A stretch of 64,000 bases of DNA from NCBI RefSeq assembly GCF_901827205.1, contig NZ_LR594675.1, positions 1,426,001-1,490,000 of the forward strand. The letters are read 5' to 3'. A model generated the notes under the pieces. It was not told the origin of the DNA and searched no databases. It saw only the letters and a list, made by a program, of their open reading frames with translations. Positions within the stretch are counted from its first letter, which is position 1. The number at the start of each line of letters is the position of its first letter. This document shows, in pieces, positions 26,882 through 36,373 of the stretch. Made by a program: the position numbers and the translations under genes. The stretch comes from Variovorax sp. PBS-H4. Its GTDB lineage: Bacteria > Pseudomonadota > Gammaproteobacteria > Burkholderiales > Burkholderiaceae_C.

Positions 26882-28615
26882 CTATTCGTTGGTGACCGCG
26901 AGCACTTCTTCGAGAGAGGTCAGGCCCTGCATGACCTTCCGCAGCCCGGAACTGCGCAGCGAGCGCACGCCCTCGGCCTCGGATTGCCGGGCGATCTCGA
27001 GCGCGCTTCCATCGCGCAGGATGATCTTCTGGATTTCCTCGGAGATCGGCATCACCTGGTAGATGCCCACGCGGCCCTTGTAGCCGCCGTTGCAGGACGG
27101 GCAGCCGACGGGCTTGTAGGGCTTCCAGGTGCCGTCGATGTCGCGGTCCTTGAAGCCGGCTTCGAGCAGCGCCTCCCTGGGCACCTCGATTGGCGCCTTG
27201 CATACGGTGCACAGCCGGCGCGCGAGCCGCTGCGCGGTGATCAGGATCACGCTGGAGGCGATGTTGAAGGGCGCGATGCCCATGTTGCGCATCCGCGTCA
27301 GCGTGGTCGGTGCGTCGTTGGTGTGCAGGGTCGACAGCACCAGGTGGCCGGTTTGCGCGGCCTTGATCGCGATGTCGGCGGTTTCCAGGTCGCGGATTTC
27401 GCCGACCATGATGATGTCCGGGTCCTGGCGCAGGAAAGCGCGCAGCGCCGCCGCGAAGGTCAGACCCGCCTTGTCGTTGACGTTGACCTGGTTGACCCCG
27501 GGAAGGTTGATTTCGGATGGGTCCTCGGCCGTGGCGATGTTGACGCCCGGCTTGTTCAGCAGGTTCAGGCAGGTGTAGAGCGAAACCGTCTTGCCCGAGC
27601 CGGTCGGCCCGGTGACCAGCACCATGCCGTAGGGGCGGCCGATGGCTTGCATCAGCCGCTCTTTCTCGTCGGCGTCATAGCCCAGGGCATCGATGCCCAG
27701 GCGCGCGCTGCTCGGGTCGAGGATACGCACCACGATCTTCTCGCCGAACAGCGTGGGCAGGGTGCTGACGCGGAAGTCGATCACCCGGTCGGCGCCGATC
27801 TTGAGCTTCATGCGGCCGTCCTGCGGCACCCGCTTCTCGGAGATGTCCAGCCGGGAAATCACCTTGATGCGCGAAGCCAGCTTGTCCTTGATGACCGTGG
27901 GCGGCGTGGCGATCTCGCGCAGCTCGCCGTCGATCCGGAAGCGCACGCGGTACTGATGCTCGTAAGGCTCGAAGTGGATGTCCGACGCCCGCATGCTGAA
28001 GGCGTCGAGCAGCATCTTGTGCAGGAAGCGGACGACCGGCGCATCCTCGACCTCGGCGATCGCGGCTTCGTTCGCCTCGGCGCTCTCGGCGATCGAGGAG
28101 TCGTCGAACTCGAACTCGGCGCCGACGATGCTGTCGATCGTTTCGGCGGCGCTCACCGCCGCCGCCTCGATCATGCGCGAGAGCTTGTCGTACTCGGCAA
28201 CGACCCAGTCCACGCCCATCTGGGACGCGAACTTTATTTTTTCCGCCGCCTGCTGGTCGGACGGGTCGGCTGTTGCGACGATGAGACGGTTGTTGCGCTT
28301 GCTGAGCACCACCACCCGGTAGGCCTGACACAGCTTGGAATCCAGCAGGTCCTTGGGCAGGCGCTGGGAATCGACGGCGTCAAGGTCGAGCAGGGGGGCG
28401 CCGAACGCGCTCGACAGGGTGTGGGCGAGATCCGCCGCAGACACCGCGCCGGTGCCGGTCAGCTCGGCGATGAAGCTGCTTCGCCCGCTGAGCGACTTCT
28501 GATAGATCTCCTCCGCGGTCCTCACCGGCAGCTTGCCGGCGGAGATCAAGGCGCGCGCCAGCCCGGGGAGGGCGATCGATGCGCTTTCTTTGGCGAGAGG
28601 GTCAGCGGCGGCCAT
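26882..28615 (-). CDS. pilB: Type IV pilus assembly ATPase PilB
   Basis: 577 residues. The N-terminal MshEN-type domain (about 30-140) is followed by the ATPase core: Walker A GPTGSGKT at 336-343, Asp-box and Walker B in DPDIIMVGEIRDLETADIA, and the His-box LVLSTLHTNDAP. A tetracysteine zinc site C-T-V-C...C-P-S-C sits near 475-515. PilB powers pilus extension. Its leader contains several inverted repeats (see the entry at 28636-28735). Confidence 0.98.
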   Translation of the reverse strand: MAAADPLAKESASIALPGLARALISAGKLPVRTAEEIYQKSLSGRSSFIAELTGTGAVSAADLAHTLSSAFGAPLLDLDAVDSQRLPKDLLDSKLCQAYRVVVLSKRNNRLIVATADPSDQQAAEKIKFASQMGVDWVVAEYDKLSRMIEAAAVSAAETIDSIVGAEFEFDDSSIAESAEANEAAIAEVEDAPVVRFLHKMLLDAFSMRASDIHFEPYEHQYRVRFRIDGELREIATPPTVIKDKLASRIKVISRLDISEKRVPQDGRMKLKIGADRVIDFRVSTLPTLFGEKIVVRILDPSSARLGIDALGYDADEKERLMQAIGRPYGMVLVTGPTGSGKTVSLYTCLNLLNKPGVNIATAEDPSEINLPGVNQVNVNDKAGLTFAAALRAFLRQDPDIIMVGEIRDLETADIAIKAAQTGHLVLSTLHTNDAPTTLTRMRNMGIAPFNIASSVILITAQRLARRLCTVCKAPIEVPREALLEAGFKDRDIDGTWKPYKPVGCPSCNGGYKGRVGIYQVMPISEEIQKIILRDGSALEIARQSEAEGVRSLRSSGLRKVMQGLTSLEEVLAVTNE

Positions 28616-28635
28616 TCAGTGTGAATGTAACAAGA

Positions 28636-28735
28636 CGTGAAAAAGCTTCACGATCATCGCTGATCGGCCCTGGGCTGTAAACCGCGACCCTCGACACGCG
28701 GACGGGGTATCGTGCATTTACAGCCGAAAAGGCTG
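28636..28735 (-). promoter_or_regulatory. Structured pilB leader with mutually exclusive hairpins
   Basis: Three inverted repeats lie just upstream of pilB. CGTGAA/TTCACG with a 5-base loop occupies 28636-28652. A perfect 9-bp pair GGCTGTAAA (28673-28681) and TTTACAGCC (28717-28725) is 35 bases apart. CAGCC/GGCTG with a 5-base loop is at 28721-28735. The last two share the 28721-28725 arm, so only one can form at a time, as in attenuators or switches. The rest of the 380-base gap 28616-28995 shows no convincing gene. Confidence 0.4.
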
Positions 28736-28995
28736 GCCAGATGAACGCGAGCAGCTTGCGGCTTCGTTCGAGCGGGTCGCCAGGGCCGGCACCAGTGCTT
28801 GGCGGACCTCCCGGAAATTCCAGAGGTCTGCCGGACCTTGCTGACTCCGACACTTTGTCCAGCGTTGGAACGAAGCGCCAGTTTAGCTTGCTCATTGGGG
28901 GAACCCCTGGAAGTGGACGGCGACCAGTGAGTACCGTCCCACCACGCGCCGTTTCCATCATCCGCCGGGTCACCGGGAAGAGCCAGCCCTTCCGG

Positions 28996-31900
28996 CTATT
29001 TCGCCGCCTCGACCTTCAGTCGCTCGTTGGGCAGCTCGCCGAACATTTCCGGCGCATAGAGCGCCTCCACCCGGCTGGGCGGCAGCGTGAATTCGCCGAC
29101 GTTGTTGAGCCGCACCGTGTACTCCATCTTCACCGTGCCTTTGGGCAGGTACTCGTAGTAGCTGCGGAAGGCCTCGAAGCTGCGCTCCTCGAAAGCCGGC
29201 CAGCCAGGGCCCGAGCGCTTCTCGCCCTGCGTTGCGATCTGGGAATCGCGGCCTAGGCCGCTACCAAGGATGGTCGCGCCGCCCGGGACGGGATCGGTGA
29301 TCGCGACCCAGGTCATGTCGGCGCTGGCGTCGACCTCCAGGCTGACCCGCAGCACGTCCCCGCGCGTGTAGATGCCCTTGAGCGCCTGTTCCACCGGCGT
29401 CACGGTCTTCCTGATCGCATAGCCGGCGGCGAAAGGCGCCTTGAGCTGGACGGCCGCGACGGACTGCAGCGTGAGCCACGGCTTGCCGCTGCCGCTCTGC
29501 GTCACCAGCAGGGTGTCGCGTGCCACTGCCGAGCCGGCAGGCCAGGTGAGGAACATGGCGTTGTTGCGCAGGTTGCCGGGGGCGGCCGGGGCGCCGAAGG
29601 CAGTCGTCTGGTTCGGCGCTCCGGCCGGGTCGCTGGCCTTGACGCGCTCGACCTTGCTCCAGTCCACCTGCGCCTTGGCATTGCCGAGGTTGGCGGCGGT
29701 GATGCCGGTCACCGGTGTGTTCTCGAACTGCCTGGAGAACTTCTCGAGCGCCAGACCGCCCCACAGATTGGCCGTGGTCGTATGCCACGCGCCTTTCTGC
29801 TGGCGCCCGATGAAGCCGCTGGCCAGCCGCCCGATGTCTTCCTTCCATGCCGGATCGTCCAGCACCGCGAGCAGCAGGCGCGCGGTATTGACGTCGCCGT
29901 TGGCCATCAGCCACCACCAGTAGTCGTCGCGCTCGGTGCTGAAGATCAGCTTCGTGCCCTGATAGCTCAGGCGGGCCTTCAGCACGTTGTTCGCCTCATC
30001 GAGGCGCTGCTGCCGCTGCGGCACGTCGGGCACGCGCTTGAGGATGTTGAGCCAGTCGACCACCGCGCTGGTCGGCCACTGGTTGGGCGTGATGGCAATG
30101 CTCCCGGCCATGCGACCCTGTACCTTGCCGTAGCGCGACAGAGCTTCCAGTGCCGCGAGCTTGCGCACGTCCAGGTCCTTGCGCGGGCTCCAGAACGCGC
30201 GCTGGATGCGGCCTTCGACGAAGGCGATCAGGCCCTGTTCCATCGGCGCGCGCGTGGCATCCGGCAGCGCAAACGCAGGGTCGAGCGCGGCCGCCTCGTG
30301 GGCAGCGGCGAGCAGGTAGGCCGTCAGGATGTCGCTGCCGCGGTTGGCTTCCCCGTCGCGTGGCGGAAAGTAGTTGGCCAGGCCATCGCCATCGAGATAG
30401 CCGGGCAGCTGCGCGACCACGGCCTGCCAGGCCTTGCCATCGCGCAACCCGATGGACTTGCTGGTCTTCTGCTCCAGGCAGGCGTAGGGATAGGCGGCGA
30501 ACCAGTCGCGCACGCCGGTCAATCCCTCGGCCAGCCGCGGCTGCAGCGACAGCTTGAGCCCTCCGCGGCCGGGGAGGGCATCGGCCGGCGGCGCGACGTC
30601 CAGGGTGAACGGACCGTCGAGCTGCACCAGCGTGGCCTGCTGCACCGTGAGCGGAACCGCCGGCACGATGCGCTGGCGCACTTTGAGCGCGTCGCGCGCG
30701 CCGCCGATCTGGTCCTTGGCCTCGATCTCCCACAGGAGCGCCTCGGCGCGCGTCTGCGCCAGCTGCGCTGGCGCAGTCACCGTCCACGCCAGCTCGCGGG
30801 CCTCTCCGGCCGGGATGTCAACCGTCTTCGGCTCCAGAGTCAGGATCGTGGCGCGCGGCGTCGCCTCGACCTTCATCGCCTTCTGCGTGGTGTTGCGAAG
30901 CGTGATCTGGGCCTGGAACTGGTCGTCTTCGCGTACCAGCGGCGGCAGGCCGCTGATGATCTGCAGGTCTTGCGTGGCCTGGATCGACGCCTGGCCGGTG
31001 CCGAAGAGGCCCGTGCCGGCATCCGCCACTGCCACGATCCTGAACGTGGTCAGCGCGTCGTTGAGCGGCACCGTCACCTGGGCCTGGCCGTTGGCGTCGA
31101 GCACCAATGCGGGGTTCCACAGGAGCAGGGTGTCGAGCAGCTCGCGCGTCTGCCCCTTGCCGCCGCCGCCACCGGCCGGCACCGCCTTGCGGCCGTAGTG
31201 CCGCCGGCCCACGATCTCCATCTGCGCGGTGGAGGTGGAGACGCCCCAGCTGCGCCGCTGCAGCATCGCCTCGAGCAGCTTCCAGCTGTCGTTGGGCATC
31301 AGCTCCAGAAGGGCCTGGTCGACCGCTGCCAGCGCCACCTCGGCGCCCGCTGCGGGCTTGCCGTCTGGCAGCCGGGCCGAAATGGTGACCAGCGCCTTGC
31401 CTCGGACCGGGTAGCTGGGCTTGTCGCTCGCCACGTTCACGTCGAGCTGGTGGGCCTGCGTGCCGACGCGGATCTCGGCCAGCCCGAGCCGGAATGCCGG
31501 CTTGCTCAGATCGACCAACGCGGTCGGCGCCACGTATTCCTTGCCTTCGTACCAGAAGGCGGTCCACCATTCGCGCGGCGCCTTGAAGCCCCAGGTAAAG
31601 AAGCTGTACCAAGGCACCTCGCGCAGCCGGCCGCGCAGCGCGAGCACGCTCACGTAGGCATTCGGCCCCCATTCGGGCTTGACCTGCAGCGTGACGGTCG
31701 GATCCTTGCCGTCGAGGCTGACCACCTGCGTCTCGATCACGCCTTCACGCTCGACCGACACCAGCGCGGTGGCGAAGCGGAACGGGCTGCGCACCTGGAA
31801 GCGCGCGGTCTCGCCGGGCTGGTAGTTCTTTTTCTCGGGCAGCACGTCGATGCGGTCGTGGTCCTCTCCGCCGAACCAGAGCTCGCCCTGCCGCGTGACG

Positions 31901-34900
31901 TAGACCGAGCTCGCGGCGCGGCTGTCGCGCCCTTCGGCGTCAGTGGCGCTCGCGATCAGCTCGACCTGCCCGGCCTCCTTGAGCTCGGCCTCGCACAGCA
32001 GCAAGCCACGCGCATCGCTCTTGCCGCTGCAGACGGTGCCGATCTCCTTCACCTCGGTCTTGTTGTCGTAGGTGTAGAAGCCGCCCACCATGCGCTTGCG
32101 GCTGGTGGTGGTGATGCGCGCGATGGCGCGCACGTTCAGCGTCACGCCCTCCCGTGGCTTGCCCGTGAGGTCCAGGGCCAGCGCCTGGAACTTCAGCTTC
32201 TGGCCGGTCGAGACCCAGCCCTCGGTCTTGATGCCGGCGATGACGGCTGCCGGCCACAGCGTCTGCACGCTGCGCAGCGTCTGCACCTCGCCATTGGGAT
32301 CGGCATAGGTGGCTTCGAGCAGCAGCTCGCGCGGCGTCGCCTTGGCGAGCGGTATTTTCTCGATCGTGAGCTTGCCGGCGCCCGCCTTGTCGAGCGTCAG
32401 CGGCAGCTTGTCGGCCACCACGCGCAGCTCCTGCGCCGCGGAATCCGATTCCTCGGCATCGGTTGCCGCCAGCCCCACGTTGCGCGGCGGCACGAAGCTG
32501 AAGCTGTCGAAGTCGGCAAACGACAGGCTCTTGGCCCGCACCGCCGCCGACACCCGCACCGGCAGGTTGACGGCGCCGCCGCCGGCCACGTAGTTGATCT
32601 GCACGTCGGTCGGGAGCGAGGTTGCAGCGACCAGCGGTTTCTTCTCCGCGGGCGCGATGCGGCCCTCGAGCACTGGCAGGCGGAACTCCTCGACGCGGAA
32701 CTGCCCGGTGCCGTAGCTGCGCTCGCCGCCGTCCTCGCCCTCGCCGGCGGCGTTGGAGCTGCTGCTGCCCTTGCCGTTGCGCAGCTCGACCTGGTAGAGG
32801 CCCAGCTTGGCGGCCGGCGGAATGGAAAAGGTGTTCTCGCCGCTTTGCCCGCCGGTCGCGGTCTTGCGCCATGCAAGCGGCTGGGTGAACTGCTGGCCGC
32901 TGCCCACATGCGTGACGACCAGCGTGTCGGGCAGGGTTTTCGGCAGGCCGAAACCGCCGCTCGTCTGGGTGCGGATCAGGTGCTTCATCGACACGGTCTC
33001 GCCGGCTCGCAGCAGGGTGCGATCGAACACCGTGTGCGCCACCCGGTCAGGCTCGGGCTCCAGGCTGGTGGGCACGTTGAAGCGCCAGGGCTCGATGCCG
33101 CGCTGCCAGTCGCTCCAGGTGAAGGCGAGGTCTTCGACGCCAGCCTCGTCCTTGGCGCGTGCGCTCACGAAGTAGGCGTCGCCGCTGTAGTCCTCCTCGC
33201 TGGAGCAACTCGGCGGGGTGGGTGCGATGCCGGCCAGCCGCACCAGCCCGCGCGCGTCGGTGGTGCCGGCAGCGATCTCCTTGCCGTTGCAGTCCGAGAC
33301 GCGCACCGCCGCGTTGGCGACCACCTTGCCCTTGTCGAGCGTGGTAACCCAGGCGAGCGCGTTCTCGCGGCCCAGCTTGAAGTGCACTGCCAGGTTGGTG
33401 GCCAGCGCCGTGGTTCGCACGTACATCGTGCGGCCGGCGCCGTAGCGCTCGTCGAGCAGCGCGTCACCCAATTTCTGCGATGCGATCTCCAGCACATGGA
33501 AGCCGGGCGTCAGCGGGATGCCGACCACCTCGAAGGGCCGTGGATCCCCACCCTCGGCCTTGGGCATGTCGAGGGTCTTCACGCCGGACTGGCCGCCGAG
33601 CAGCGACACCATGCGGGTCTGCACGTGGTCGCGATCGTCCTTGTCGATCACCTTCGGCAGCGCGCCCTTCACGTCGCGAGCCGCCTGCGAGCGCGCGATC
33701 GTGTAGTTGCCGTCGTAGCGCCGCACCTTGCGGAACCAGGCAATGATGTCCGCGTCGGTCCTCGGGCTCATGTCGCTGACCTTTCCGGGCGTCAGCGCCT
33801 GCACCTGCAGCGCGGGCTCCACGCGCCGCACGGTGACCGGCATCAGCGCCGTGCCGCCCGGCTCGGCCAGGCGCTCGACCACGCCGAAAGGCGAGGCCGC
33901 GAACTTGGCCAGCGGCGGCATGGCGCCGGTCGCGACCTTCAGCGGAAAGCTGTCGGGCGACGCCAGCGACCGTCCCGATGCGTCCTCGAACTTGCTCGGC
34001 AGCACGATCGTGAAGGGCGTCTGTTCGGCGAACGGCGGCGGGAAGCTCGCCGAATCGACCACCGCGTCATCATCCCTGGAAGTGTTCTCATCGTCGAACT
34101 TCGGCTTGATCGTCTTGCCGCCGCCCTGCAGCGTGATCTGCGCCGCCAGCTTGCGCGCCACCGGCGAATTGAACTGCAGCACCAGCGGCTTGAGCGGCAG
34201 GCAGGCCGACTGCGCGTTCTCGCGTTCGCAGGTGAAGGAGACGGCGAAGGGCTCGCGCACCTCGAAGCTCAGGCGCCGCTCGACTGCGTTGGCCACGCCG
34301 GAGGGCGTGGCCACACCCTTGCCGTAAACCAGTTGAAGGCGCCCGCCCGCAGTCAGCCGCCGGTTGCACTGCAGCGTGACGAAGCGCAGCGGCGTCTTCT
34401 CCGCCTCCTTGTCGCGGCCGAATGCCTTCAGCAAGGCCCGGCGCTGCTCGCCTTCGACCAGCCGGACCGGGATGCGTTCGCCCACGCCGTCGGCCTGGCA
34501 CCAGACGCCGGCACGCACGCTCTCCAGCGTGGCCGGACCGTTGAGCTCGAGCATGAACTGCTGCTCTTCGTCGATCTTGCCGTAGCTGGGTTGCCAACTG
34601 CGCACGAAGGGGCCGCCGCTGGAGAATTGATAGCGCTCGGGCCCGGCAAGTTCGGCGCCCGAGGCTGACTTGAAGCCGGCGACCCGCGTGACCGTGCAGC
34701 GCACGCCGGGCGGCAGATCATTCTCGAAGTCCCAGACCCACTGCTTCTCGCCGGTCCAGCGGCCGGTGCCCTTGCCGGCCTGCGCATCATTGCAGCTCAC
34801 CGACAGCGGCGCAGGGGCCTTGGGGTCGCCGAAATTGACGGCCGCCTGATCGAACTTGGCGACCACCTGGCGGATCCGAGCCACTTCACCTTGTGGCGAG

Positions 34901-34974
34901 AGGCTGGCGATCTGCAGCGCATGCGCGCCGAGGGCGCACAGGCCCGCCGCGACGGCAGCGAAGGTCTGCGTCAT
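28996..34974 (-). CDS. Large bacterial alpha-2-macroglobulin (YfaS/YfhM-like)
   Basis: 1992 residues, the largest gene here. A Sec signal peptide (MTQTFAAVAAGLCALGAHA, cut near AHA-LQ) is followed by many MG-type beta domains, a bait-like region and a C-terminal alpha/alpha toroid. The thioester motif C1499-L-E-Q is intact in YPYACLEQKTSK. YfhM-type proteins with this motif trap proteases in the periplasm, usually as lipoproteins beside pbpC. Here there is no lipobox (A-G-L-C is a poor match) and no penicillin-binding partner nearby. The start was set at 34972-34974 because it opens the signal peptide. Confidence 0.92.
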   Translation of the reverse strand: MTQTFAAVAAGLCALGAHALQIASLSPQGEVARIRQVVAKFDQAAVNFGDPKAPAPLSVSCNDAQAGKGTGRWTGEKQWVWDFENDLPPGVRCTVTRVAGFKSASGAELAGPERYQFSSGGPFVRSWQPSYGKIDEEQQFMLELNGPATLESVRAGVWCQADGVGERIPVRLVEGEQRRALLKAFGRDKEAEKTPLRFVTLQCNRRLTAGGRLQLVYGKGVATPSGVANAVERRLSFEVREPFAVSFTCERENAQSACLPLKPLVLQFNSPVARKLAAQITLQGGGKTIKPKFDDENTSRDDDAVVDSASFPPPFAEQTPFTIVLPSKFEDASGRSLASPDSFPLKVATGAMPPLAKFAASPFGVVERLAEPGGTALMPVTVRRVEPALQVQALTPGKVSDMSPRTDADIIAWFRKVRRYDGNYTIARSQAARDVKGALPKVIDKDDRDHVQTRMVSLLGGQSGVKTLDMPKAEGGDPRPFEVVGIPLTPGFHVLEIASQKLGDALLDERYGAGRTMYVRTTALATNLAVHFKLGRENALAWVTTLDKGKVVANAAVRVSDCNGKEIAAGTTDARGLVRLAGIAPTPPSCSSEEDYSGDAYFVSARAKDEAGVEDLAFTWSDWQRGIEPWRFNVPTSLEPEPDRVAHTVFDRTLLRAGETVSMKHLIRTQTSGGFGLPKTLPDTLVVTHVGSGQQFTQPLAWRKTATGGQSGENTFSIPPAAKLGLYQVELRNGKGSSSSNAAGEGEDGGERSYGTGQFRVEEFRLPVLEGRIAPAEKKPLVAATSLPTDVQINYVAGGGAVNLPVRVSAAVRAKSLSFADFDSFSFVPPRNVGLAATDAEESDSAAQELRVVADKLPLTLDKAGAGKLTIEKIPLAKATPRELLLEATYADPNGEVQTLRSVQTLWPAAVIAGIKTEGWVSTGQKLKFQALALDLTGKPREGVTLNVRAIARITTTSRKRMVGGFYTYDNKTEVKEIGTVCSGKSDARGLLLCEAELKEAGQVELIASATDAEGRDSRAASSVYVTRQGELWFGGEDHDRIDVLPEKKNYQPGETARFQVRSPFRFATALVSVEREGVIETQVVSLDGKDPTVTLQVKPEWGPNAYVSVLALRGRLREVPWYSFFTWGFKAPREWWTAFWYEGKEYVAPTALVDLSKPAFRLGLAEIRVGTQAHQLDVNVASDKPSYPVRGKALVTISARLPDGKPAAGAEVALAAVDQALLELMPNDSWKLLEAMLQRRSWGVSTSTAQMEIVGRRHYGRKAVPAGGGGGKGQTRELLDTLLLWNPALVLDANGQAQVTVPLNDALTTFRIVAVADAGTGLFGTGQASIQATQDLQIISGLPPLVREDDQFQAQITLRNTTQKAMKVEATPRATILTLEPKTVDIPAGEARELAWTVTAPAQLAQTRAEALLWEIEAKDQIGGARDALKVRQRIVPAVPLTVQQATLVQLDGPFTLDVAPPADALPGRGGLKLSLQPRLAEGLTGVRDWFAAYPYACLEQKTSKSIGLRDGKAWQAVVAQLPGYLDGDGLANYFPPRDGEANRGSDILTAYLLAAAHEAAALDPAFALPDATRAPMEQGLIAFVEGRIQRAFWSPRKDLDVRKLAALEALSRYGKVQGRMAGSIAITPNQWPTSAVVDWLNILKRVPDVPQRQQRLDEANNVLKARLSYQGTKLIFSTERDDYWWWLMANGDVNTARLLLAVLDDPAWKEDIGRLASGFIGRQQKGAWHTTTANLWGGLALEKFSRQFENTPVTGITAANLGNAKAQVDWSKVERVKASDPAGAPNQTTAFGAPAAPGNLRNNAMFLTWPAGSAVARDTLLVTQSGSGKPWLTLQSVAAVQLKAPFAAGYAIRKTVTPVEQALKGIYTRGDVLRVSLEVDASADMTWVAITDPVPGGATILGSGLGRDSQIATQGEKRSGPGWPAFEERSFEAFRSYYEYLPKGTVKMEYTVRLNNVGEFTLPPSRVEALYAPEMFGELPNERLKVEAAK

Positions 34975-35060
34975 TGTTCTCGTTTTCAACAGCTTCTCCT
35001 TAGGTGGCGCAGCGTAGCGCAACTCCGGCACGCCATAGGCGTCCACTATGATCGATCGAT

Positions 35061-36302
35061 ATGAAACTGCTGTTCAGCCATCCCGCGGGCAACCAGAACG
35101 TGCGCGCCATGCTCGACGGGCTGGAAGCCGCCGGCATGCTTGCCCGTTTTGCGACCACGGTGGCCGTCGAGCCCGACAACGTCGCCCTGAAGCTCGTGCC
35201 CCAGGGCCTGAGCCGCGACCTGCTGCGGCGCCGCTTCAACATCCCGCGCGAGAAGATCCTTCAACACCCCTGGCGCGAACTGGCGCGGGCGGTCTGCTCC
35301 CGTGCCGGCTGGAACTACTGGCTGCGGCACGAGGAGGGCTTCGCCTCCATCGACGGCGTGCTTCAGGACTTCGACCGCTTCAGCGCCCGCGCGCTGCCGC
35401 GGCTGCATGACCGCTTCGGCGTTGGCGCTGTCTACACCTACGAGGACTCCGCCCTCGACACCTTCAAGGCCGCCAAGCCCCTGGGGGTGAAATGCGTGTA
35501 CGACCTGCCGATCTCCTATTGGGAGGTGGGCCGCAAGCTGATGGAAGAAGAAGTCGATCGGCTGCCGGCGTGGGTCGAGGCCATGGGCGGCGGCATGTCG
35601 GATTCGCCGGCCAAGCTCGAGCGCAAGGCGCGCGAGCTGGAACTGGCCGACCTGGTGGTGGTGCCCAGTCGCTTCGTGGCCGACTCGCTGCCGGCCTGGG
35701 CCGGGCAAAAGGCGCGGGTGCTCTCGCCCTTCGGTTCGCCGCTGCCGGCGGCCGCGGCCTCGCCCAGGGCGGCCGATCCCTCGAAGCCGCTGCGGGTGCT
35801 CTTCGTGGGCTCCATGGGGCAGCGCAAGGGACTGGGCGACCTGTTCCAGGCCATGCACCTGCTCAAGGGCGAGAACATCGAGCTGGTCGTGATGGGCTCG
35901 CTGCTCAACGAGCCCGCCTTCTACCGCGGCCAATACGCCGACTTCACCCACGAGAAGGGGCGCCCTCATGCCGAGGTGCTGGCCCTGATGCGCAGCTGCG
36001 ACGTGTTCTGCCTGCCCTCGCTCTACGAGGGACGCGCGCTGGTCATGCAGGAAGCGATGAGCCAGGGGCTGCCGATCGTGATCACGCCGAACACGGGCGG
36101 CGACGACCTGGTGATCGAGGGCAAGACCGGCTTCCTGGTGCCGATCCGCTCCCCGGAGAAGATCGCCGAGAAGCTCGCCTGGTTCAACCAGAACCGGCAG
36201 GAACTCCCGGCCATGAGCGAGGCCGCCGTGCAGCATGCGGCGAGCTACACCTGGAAGAAATACAGCGAGGTCGTGATCGACGCCATCCGCAAGCTGGCGT
36301 AA
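35061..36302 (+). CDS. GT4-family glycosyltransferase
   Basis: 413 residues with a GT-B layout. The C-terminal nucleotide-sugar domain starts at about PLRVLFVGSMGQRKGLGDLF and contains the E-x7-E motif region CLPSLYEGRALVMQEAMSQGLPIV and TPNTGGDDLVIEGKTGFLV. The N-terminal acceptor domain is divergent. It is probably an envelope polysaccharide transferase. It is divergent from the alpha-2-macroglobulin gene; TATGAT at 35047-35052 may be its -10. opgC follows 71 bases later on the same strand. Confidence 0.88.
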   Translation: MKLLFSHPAGNQNVRAMLDGLEAAGMLARFATTVAVEPDNVALKLVPQGLSRDLLRRRFNIPREKILQHPWRELARAVCSRAGWNYWLRHEEGFASIDGVLQDFDRFSARALPRLHDRFGVGAVYTYEDSALDTFKAAKPLGVKCVYDLPISYWEVGRKLMEEEVDRLPAWVEAMGGGMSDSPAKLERKARELELADLVVVPSRFVADSLPAWAGQKARVLSPFGSPLPAAAASPRAADPSKPLRVLFVGSMGQRKGLGDLFQAMHLLKGENIELVVMGSLLNEPAFYRGQYADFTHEKGRPHAEVLALMRSCDVFCLPSLYEGRALVMQEAMSQGLPIVITPNTGGDDLVIEGKTGFLVPIRSPEKIAEKLAWFNQNRQELPAMSEAAVQHAASYTWKKYSEVVIDAIRKLA

Positions 36303-36373
36303 GCACCGAAAGCTCCCGCCGGGATCGCCTGTCCTGCGACAGCTGCGCTGTCCATGCCCGGCGCCAAGGCCCT

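Noticed and set aside
25808..28624. A 938-codon frame opposite pilC and pilB
   Set aside because: Antisense to two conserved pilus genes; composition is typical of a shadow frame.
28602..28973. A 123-codon minus-strand frame upstream of pilB
   Set aside because: It overlaps the pilB start, has no recognisable family sequence and coincides with the inverted repeats of the leader; treated as noncoding.
29782..34668. A 1628-codon frame opposite the alpha-2-macroglobulin gene
   Set aside because: Same kind of high-GC shadow; the minus-strand protein has a signal peptide, MG domains and a thioester motif.
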